Below, piece after piece: positions 7,956 to 11,656 of a DNA stretch of 11,656 bases. Source of the DNA: Chloroflexota bacterium (GTDB lineage: Bacteria > Chloroflexota > Anaerolineae > SpSt-600); the NCBI GenBank assembly GCA_011041825.1, contig DRAO01000429.1, positions 1-11,656 on the forward strand. Direction: 5' to 3'. Position 1 is the first letter of the stretch; each line of letters opens with the position of its first letter. A program made the translations under genes and the position numbers. The notes beneath the pieces are model-generated. The model worked only from the letters and a program-made list of their open reading frames with translations, made no database searches and was not told where the DNA came from.

Positions 7956-9134
7956 CTAGCTGAAAGGACTCATAGACCGCAGCTTCTCCACAATGGGGGG
8001 CAAGACTTCCAGCACGTAATCCACATCTTCCTCGGTATTCTCCCTGCCCAGGGTTAGCCTTAGGGAGCCGTGAGCCTCCTCAGGTGGAATGCCCATAGCC
8101 AAGAGGACATGGCTTGGTTCCAAGCTCCCACTGGTGCAAGCCGAGCCACTGGAGGCGCACACGCCTTTAAGGTCCAGGCCAAGCAATATGGATTCACCCT
8201 CGGCGTTCTTGATGATGAAGCTGGCATTGTTGGGAAGCCTCTCTGTCGGGTGACCGGTCAGGTAAGCATCGGTGATGCGCTCCAGGACGCCCTTGATGAG
8301 CTTATCCCGCAGGCGCTTGATGCGGAAGTTGTTGGATTCCAATTCCTCATAAGCTATCTTGAGGGCAGTGGCAATGCCCACAATGTAAGGCACATTCTCC
8401 GTCCCCGCCCTGCGGTTGCGCTCGTGGGCACCCCCGGTCTGCATAGGCAAAAGGGGTGTCCCTTTCCGAACATAGAGGATGCCTATGCCCTTGGGGGCGT
8501 AGAATTTATGCCCGGAGAGGGACAGCAGGTCCACATTGAGTTCATCCACGTTGAGGCTCAGAGCGCCGCCAGCCTGCACGGCGTCTGTGTGGAAGGGGAT
8601 TCCCCTTTCACGGGCGATTTTGCCGATTTCGGCAATGGGCTCTATCGTCCCCACCTCATTGTTAGCATACATTATGGTGATGAGCACAGTATCATCCCGG
8701 ATGGCCCTTCCCACCTCATCGGGGTCTACCATACCGTATTTATCCACCGGCACATAAGTCACCTCAAAGCCAAAGTACTTCTCCAGCTGTTCTACAGTAT
8801 GCCCAACAGCGTGATGCTCTATGGGGGAGGTAATGATGTGATTGCCCTTACCTCTATGTCTCTGGGCAAACGCCACCCCTCGGATGGCAAGGTTGTCGCT
8901 TTCAGAGCCGCAACTGGTGAAGATTATCTCCTCAGGACGGGCGTGGAGGATTTCGGCCACAGTGCGACGGGCATCTTCAATGGCCTGCCGGGCCTCCCGC
9001 CCCAGGCTGTAGATGCTGGAAGCATTACCGTATTTATCGGTGAAATAAGGAAGCATAGCTTCCACAACCCGCTTGTCAACAGGGGTAGTAGCCGCATGGT
9101 CCATATAGATTATGCGCTTCTGCTGACTTGCCAT
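7956..9134 (-). CDS. iscS: Cysteine desulfurase (IscS/NifS type)
   Basis: A 392-residue PLP enzyme that converts L-cysteine to alanine and passes the sulfur as a persulfide to Fe-S scaffold proteins or tRNA thiolation enzymes. Seen: the N-terminal [10 protein letters not shown] (11-20), EHHAV with the PLP-stacking histidine near H107, DAVQ (D184, Q187), the PLP-binding lysine K210 in [14 protein letters not shown], the RRAGTEN motif (241-247), and the catalytic cysteine C333 in the long flexible loop [10 protein letters not shown], typical of group I enzymes. The sequence ends as expected. Start ATG 9134 has AGGAGG about seven bases upstream. It lies directly downstream of the Rrf2-type regulator on the same strand, so expression is probably tied to Fe-S status. 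No iscU or nifU gene follows; the next gene is the CPBP-like membrane protein. Confidence 0.97.
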   Translation of the reverse strand: MASQQKRIIYMDHAATTPVDKRVVEAMLPYFTDKYGNASSIYSLGREARQAIEDARRTVAEILHARPEEIIFTSCGSESDNLAIRGVAFAQRHRGKGNHIITSPIEHHAVGHTVEQLEKYFGFEVTYVPVDKYGMVDPDEVGRAIRDDTVLITIMYANNEVGTIEPIAEIGKIARERGIPFHTDAVQAGGALSLNVDELNVDLLSLSGHKFYAPKGIGILYVRKGTPLLPMQTGGAHERNRRAGTENVPYIVGIATALKIAYEELESNNFRIKRLRDKLIKGVLERITDAYLTGHPTERLPNNASFIIKNAEGESILLGLDLKGVCASSGSACTSGSLEPSHVLLAMGIPPEEAHGSLRLTLGRENTEEDVDYVLEVLPPIVEKLRSMSPFS

Positions 9135-9168
9135 CGCTTCTACCTCCTTTTTTGTTTGATGAGCATCC

Positions 9169-9290
9169 TTCGCTCAAGGCAGGTTAAAAGGCTTTTTGAG
9201 GGTAATTTCTTGCACGGCGGCGAAGCCGCCGTGCAAGAAATTACCACCCTTTTTCCTCCGACTCCTGGGGTAGGTTTAACCCCGGAGTTT
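9169..9290 (-). repeat. Palindromic leader repeat, copy B (hairpin 9201-9245)
   Basis: The core is a perfect 21-bp inverted repeat: arms 9201-9221 and 9225-9245, loop GAA on the plus strand. Read on the minus strand, the same order as in copy A appears: the AAACTCCGGGGTTAAAC box (9274-9290), a purine-rich stretch, the hairpin, CTCAAAAAGCCTTTTA and GAGCGAA (9169-9175). Relative to copy A, one stem pair is G-C instead of A-T, and one extra T-A pair is inserted, with both arms changed together. The hairpin ends 66 bases before the iscS start and lies between rrf2 and iscS. No U-run follows it in the iscS direction, so it could stabilise or process the mRNA rather than terminate it. Confidence 0.85.
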
Positions 9291-9328
9291 CTCAACACCC
9301 TTATGCCGGCTGCTATCGGCTGTGGAAC

Positions 9329-9757
9329 TTATTGGGCTATCAAATCGGCCAGGGTTATTTTATCCAGAACCCCTGACATCAGGGAGTGCACCTGCTCCCA
9401 TACATCCCGGGCTGCGCAAGCCACCTCTTTAGTACAATAGCATTCAGCATCCTCAAATATACCGCAGTTCTCTTGCAGATGACACGGCAGAGTTACCAGC
9501 CTCCCTTCCAAAGCACGGAAAACATCCCCTATCGAGATTTTCCCCGGGGCTCTGGACAGCTTGTAGCCCCCACGGGCTCCCCGGATGCTCTCGATCAAGC
9601 CAGCTTTTCGTAGGGAAGAGGCTATCTGCTCCAGATAGGGCAGAGGGAGGTCTCTAGCTTTGGCCACATTGGACAGGGGAACAGGTCCTTCCGGGTAATG
9701 CCTGGCGAGCTCTATCATCGCCCTTAACCCGTAGAGCTCTTTACTTGAGAACCTCAT
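9329..9757 (-). CDS. Rrf2/IscR-family transcriptional regulator
   Basis: A 142-residue winged-helix regulator. Seen: the canonical Rrf2 N-terminus MRFSSKELYGLRAMIELA, the helix-turn-helix region (about residues 25-52, LSNVAKARDLPLPYLEQIASSLRKAGL), the wing signature SIRGARGGYKLSR (57-69), and a cysteine cluster C92, C98, C106, C108 and C114 before the dimerisation helix. C92 and C98 fall exactly where IscR has two of its [2Fe-2S] ligands, so an Fe-S or redox-sensing role is likely; which residue replaces the third ligand is unclear. The start is ATG 9757, because family members begin with this MRFS-type sequence; an in-frame GTG at 9775 would add only six residues. It is followed by iscS, the usual partner of Rrf2 regulators, and preceded by a good promoter and a dyad that may be its own operator. 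Confidence 0.93.
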   Translation of the reverse strand: MRFSSKELYGLRAMIELARHYPEGPVPLSNVAKARDLPLPYLEQIASSLRKAGLIESIRGARGGYKLSRAPGKISIGDVFRALEGRLVTLPCHLQENCGIFEDAECYCTKEVACAARDVWEQVHSLMSGVLDKITLADLIAQ

Positions 9758-9803
9758 CTCCCTTCCCCCAACCACTGAACACCTTGATGCAAATCAGGAG
9801 GTC

Positions 9804-9826
9804 CGACGGCGTTTTCGCCGCCGTCG
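9804..9826 (-). repeat. GC-rich hairpin in the rrf2 leader (copy C, degenerate)
   Basis: CGACGGCG (9804-9811) pairs with CGCCGTCG (9819-9826), and an outer AGGT/ACCT (9799-9802, 9833-9836) can add to it. A competing stem, GTTTTCG (9811-9817) with CGAAAAC (9825-9831), uses overlapping bases. The flank CGAAAACCACCTCTTTCTCC resembles the right flank of copy B. It lies about 46 bases before the rrf2 start. Confidence 0.6.
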
Positions 9827-9856
9827 AAAACCACCTCTTTCTCCTATCAACCAATC

Positions 9857-9874
9857 TCCTACTAAAAACTAGGA
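9857..9874 (-). promoter_or_regulatory. Dyad operator candidate for the Rrf2-type regulator
   Basis: TCCTA at 9857-9861 and TAGGA at 9870-9874 form an inverted repeat around an A-rich centre (CCTACTAAAAACTAGG). The shape resembles the IscR type-1 site (YYGACTRWWWYAGTCRR). It begins about seven bases downstream of the predicted transcription start, where a bound protein would block the promoter, fitting autoregulation. Confidence 0.55.
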
Positions 9875-9887
9875 ATTACTTGGCCGT

Positions 9888-9916
9888 ATTTTAATAGCCT
9901 TCGGCTAAAAAGTCAA
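9888..9916 (-). promoter_or_regulatory. Sigma-70-type promoter of rrf2-iscS
   Basis: On the minus strand, TTGACT (9911-9916) and TAAAAT (9888-9893) are separated by exactly 17 bases. Predicted transcription start is near 9881, giving a leader of about 125 bases that contains the operator-like dyad and the GC-rich hairpin. Confidence 0.75.
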
Positions 9917-9995
9917 GAAGAGGGTGTTGCCCTCGACGGCAATGAAGCAGCCATCAAGGACAATCCCCCTTCTGCTGCGCAAGGCACATCGCCCT

Positions 9996-11342
9996 TTATA
10001 CCACTGGCAGATATCGCTCCAGCTCCCAGTCGGTCACGGCAATGCGGTACTCATCCCACTCCCTCCGCTTGGCTTCCAGAAAGCGGTTGAAAGTGTGCTC
10101 CCCCAAAGCCTTGCGCATCAATTCGCTTCTCTCCATCTCATCGAGGGCTTCGGCCAGGCTGGCGGGGAGAGTGCGGATGTAAAGCTCCTTCAGTTTGGCA
10201 TTGTCAAAGTGGTACACGTCCTCTTCCACCGGGTCAGGCGGCGTAAGCTCCCGCTCGATGCCGTCCAGCCCGGCCCAGAGCATCACGGCGAAGGCCAAAT
10301 AGGGGTTGCAACTGGGGTCAGGGCAGCGGAGTTCGACCCGGGTGGATTGCTCCCTGCCGGGAGAGTAGCTGGGGATGCGGATGAGGGCCGAGCGGTTTAT
10401 CTGCCCCCAGCAGATGTAGACCGGGGCCTCGTAACCCGGCACCAGCCGCTTGTATGAGTTGACCGTGGGGGCTATCACCGCTGAGATTGCCCTGGCGTGT
10501 TCTATCTGCCCGGCAATGAAGCCGTAGGCCACCTTTGAGAGTTTGTACTTGTCGTTGGGGTCGTAGAAAGCGTTCTTGCCATCCAGGGTGAAAAGGCTCT
10601 GGTGGGTGTGCATACCCGAACCGTTGATGCCGAAGATGGGCTTGGGCATAAAAGAAGCGTGCAGGTTGTGCGCCTGGGCGATGGCCCTGATGACGTATTT
10701 CAGGGTCATCACGTTATCGGCAGTGGTGAGGGCATCGTCGTAACGGATGTCAATCTCGTGCTGGCCTTCGGCCACCTCGTGGTGGTCCATCTCCACCTCG
10801 ATGCCCATCTTCTGAAGGGTACTCATTATCTCGGATCGCACCACTGAAGCCTGGTCCCTGGGGGAGAAATCAAAGTAGCTCCCCACATCGTGAGGCACAG
10901 GTTGCAAGATGGGTTCGCCGTTCATCTTGAAGAAGAAGAACTCCACCTCGGGGCCGGTGTTGTAAGTGAACCCCATCTCCTCGGCTTTCTTGATGGCCCT
11001 CCTGAGAATGCAGCGGGGGTCACCCTCAAAGGGTTCCCCTTTAGGCGTGTAGACATCGCAGATGAGGCGGGCCTTCTTGCGCTCCTCCGGCTCCCAGGGC
11101 AGAACGCAGTAGGTATTGGGGTCGGGGATCAGGACCATATCGCTCTCGCAGATGCGGGCGAACCCTTCGATGGAAGAGCCGTCGAACCACACCCCCTTAT
11201 CAAGGGCCTCCTCCAAGCGGCTGGTGGGGATGGTGACATTCTTGATGGTCCCCATAATGTCGGTGAACTGGAGGCTGATGAACTTCACCCCTTCATCCTT
11301 AACTCTTTTAAGGACATCTTCTTCTGTAATATTCCTCGCCAT
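9996..11342 (-). CDS. glnA: Glutamine synthetase type I (alpha subtype)
   Basis: A 448-residue enzyme that condenses glutamate and ammonia with ATP to give glutamine; type I forms cytoplasmic dodecamers. Seen: the DGSSIEGF motif (54-61) at the subunit interface, GPEVEFFFF (130-138) with metal-binding E132 and E134, HHEVAEGQHEID (187-198) with E189 and E196, NGSGMHTHQSL (240-250) with H245, PTVNSYKRLVPGYEAP (292-307) with R299 and E305, and RVELRCPDPSCNPYLA (335-350). The NLYDLP-type adenylylation site of beta-type enzymes is absent and the length is near the 440-residue alpha class, so control by adenylylation is unlikely. An arginine in GFARICESD corresponds to the feedback-inhibition residue of the Bacillus alpha enzyme. 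Start ATG 11342 has AAGGAGG six bases upstream. It is expressed alone from its own promoter. Confidence 0.97.
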   Translation of the reverse strand: MARNITEEDVLKRVKDEGVKFISLQFTDIMGTIKNVTIPTSRLEEALDKGVWFDGSSIEGFARICESDMVLIPDPNTYCVLPWEPEERKKARLICDVYTPKGEPFEGDPRCILRRAIKKAEEMGFTYNTGPEVEFFFFKMNGEPILQPVPHDVGSYFDFSPRDQASVVRSEIMSTLQKMGIEVEMDHHEVAEGQHEIDIRYDDALTTADNVMTLKYVIRAIAQAHNLHASFMPKPIFGINGSGMHTHQSLFTLDGKNAFYDPNDKYKLSKVAYGFIAGQIEHARAISAVIAPTVNSYKRLVPGYEAPVYICWGQINRSALIRIPSYSPGREQSTRVELRCPDPSCNPYLAFAVMLWAGLDGIERELTPPDPVEEDVYHFDNAKLKELYIRTLPASLAEALDEMERSELMRKALGEHTFNRFLEAKRREWDEYRIAVTDWELERYLPVV

Positions 11343-11361
11343 ACTTTTCCTCCTTGAAGTG

Positions 11362-11401
11362 GTTATTTCTTCGATGACTTCACCGTCGTCGAAGAAATAA
11401 C
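11362..11401 (-). repeat. Palindrome in the glnA leader (copy D)
   Basis: GTTATTTCTTCGATGAC (11362-11378) pairs with 11385-11401 across the loop TTCACC. Thirteen outer pairs are perfect. One inner pair is T-G on the plus strand (C-A mismatch in the glnA mRNA), then three more pairs. The outer stem GTTATTTCTT/AAGAAATAAC matches copies A and B, while the inner stem is different. The hairpin ends 19 bases before the glnA start codon and so crowds the ribosome binding site. Confidence 0.8.
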
Positions 11402-11441
11402 GTCCTTAAACGTGTTGCTTGGCTTCCACAGGACCTCCCCT

Positions 11442-11483
11442 AAAAAGCGAAGAAGCCCTTGGGTATTTAACCCAAGGGCTTCT
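11442..11483 (-). terminator. Terminator-like hairpin in the glnA leader, possible attenuator
   Basis: A perfect 14-bp stem, AGAAGCCCTTGGGT (11451-11464) with 11470-11483 and a five-base loop, is followed on the minus strand by TCGC and then five T residues (11442-11446). It lies about 26 bases after the predicted glnA transcription start and about 110 bases before the glnA start codon. It either stops readthrough from an upstream gene or attenuates glnA itself. Confidence 0.7.
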
Positions 11484-11515
11484 CGGCCCTGATATATCCC
11501 TTCTGTCCAGTTAAC

Positions 11516-11543
11516 ATTATACCCAGAATCCTCTTAAAGTCAA
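11516..11543 (-). promoter_or_regulatory. Near-consensus sigma-70-type promoter of glnA
   Basis: On the minus strand, TTGACT (11538-11543) and a perfect TATAAT (11516-11521) are 16 bases apart. The predicted start is near 11509, giving a leader of about 167 bases with two strong hairpins. Confidence 0.82.
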
Positions 11544-11610
11544 ATTTCCGTTTTTCGAGGGTGTTGAAAAAGTGCCACGCTGTTCTTGCTCAAATGGTTC
11601 CCTCCGGCGA

Positions 11611-11656
11611 GGGCAGGTTAAAAAGCATTTTTTGAAGTGTTTTCTCGTGCGGGGGC
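11611..11656 (-). repeat. Partial palindromic repeat at the right edge (copy E)
   Basis: The plus-strand sequence GGGCAGGTTAAAAAGC followed by TTTTTTGAAGTGTTTTC parallels the left flank and start of the left arm of copy B (GGCAGGTTAAAAGGC then TTTTTGAGGGTAATTTC). The arm is cut by the window end at CGTGCGGGGGC, so its partner cannot be seen. Confidence 0.65.

Larger units (their letters stand above)
11343..11656. other. Gene-free region ahead of glnA
   Basis: This 314-base stretch has no plausible gene. It holds, from the glnA side outward: the ribosome binding site, palindrome D (11362-11401), a possible weak third stem (GTCCT 11402-11406 with AGGAC 11430-11434), the terminator-like hairpin (11442-11483), the glnA promoter (11516-11543), a GGGTGTTGAAAAA sequence at about 11560, and a cut-off repeat copy at the edge. 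Confidence 0.7.

Noticed and set aside
8070..9440. 456-codon open frame on the plus strand opposite iscS and rrf2
   Set aside because: It lies antisense to two clearly conserved proteins with all catalytic motifs, runs through repeat B and has no family-like features. It reflects codon bias of the opposite strand.
9900..9995. Terminator for glnA
   Set aside because: Only short competing stems (GAGGG/CCCTC and TTGCC/GGCAA) are visible, without a well-placed T-run except one that belongs to the next promoter region. Too weak to call.
11468..11518. 16-codon leader peptide frame before the glnA terminator hairpin
   Set aside because: Its ATG overlaps the -10 box, upstream of the predicted transcription start, so it would not be in the mRNA.

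Overview
This 11.7 kb window looks like ordinary chromosomal DNA from a moderately GC-rich bacterium. My best guess is the phylum Chloroflexota. Pointers to it are the multi-GAF/PAS sensor kinase and the recR, pfkB-type and BtpA-type gene mix; strong AGGAGG-type ribosome binding sites fit but do not discriminate. That assignment is inference, as no rRNA or other marker is present. There is no phage, plasmid, insertion-sequence transposase, CRISPR array, tRNA or rRNA in the window.

Layout. A compact rightward operon fills 212-3032: YbaB/EbfC nucleoid protein, RecR, a PfkB-family sugar or nucleoside kinase, and a BtpA/SgcQ-family TIM-barrel protein. The genes overlap or nearly touch, and a strong intrinsic terminator (3079-3113) ends the operon. 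Everything to the right is on the minus strand. From right to left it holds: glutamine synthetase glnA (with a near-consensus promoter and a leader carrying a terminator-like hairpin), an Rrf2/IscR-type Fe-S regulator with its own promoter and operator-like dyad, the cysteine desulfurase iscS, a divergent CPBP-family membrane protein preceded by a tiny overlapping ORF, and a two-component operon. That last operon encodes a membrane GAF-GAF-PAS histidine kinase, an OmpR/KdpE-type regulator and a stand-alone receiver.

The most unusual layer is non-coding. At least three long, nearly perfect palindromes sit in 5' leaders just ahead of start codons (before ybaB, iscS and glnA). A shorter hairpin lies before rrf2, a cut-off copy sits at the right edge, and a half-copy lies inside the 5' end of the kinase reading frame. 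They share a GT(W)ATTTCTT...AAGAAAT(W)AC outer stem. Differences between copies are compensated in the opposite arm, so base pairing is kept while sequence drifts. Two copies also share a 17-base box and flanking sequence in the same orientation relative to the downstream gene. This is either a family of small palindromic mobile repeats or a structured leader element reused for several genes.

Functionally the window combines recombination repair, nitrogen assimilation, Fe-S/sulfur supply with its sensor, and a signalling operon. I see no single pathway joining them. The shared hairpin family is the only thing linking several of the units.
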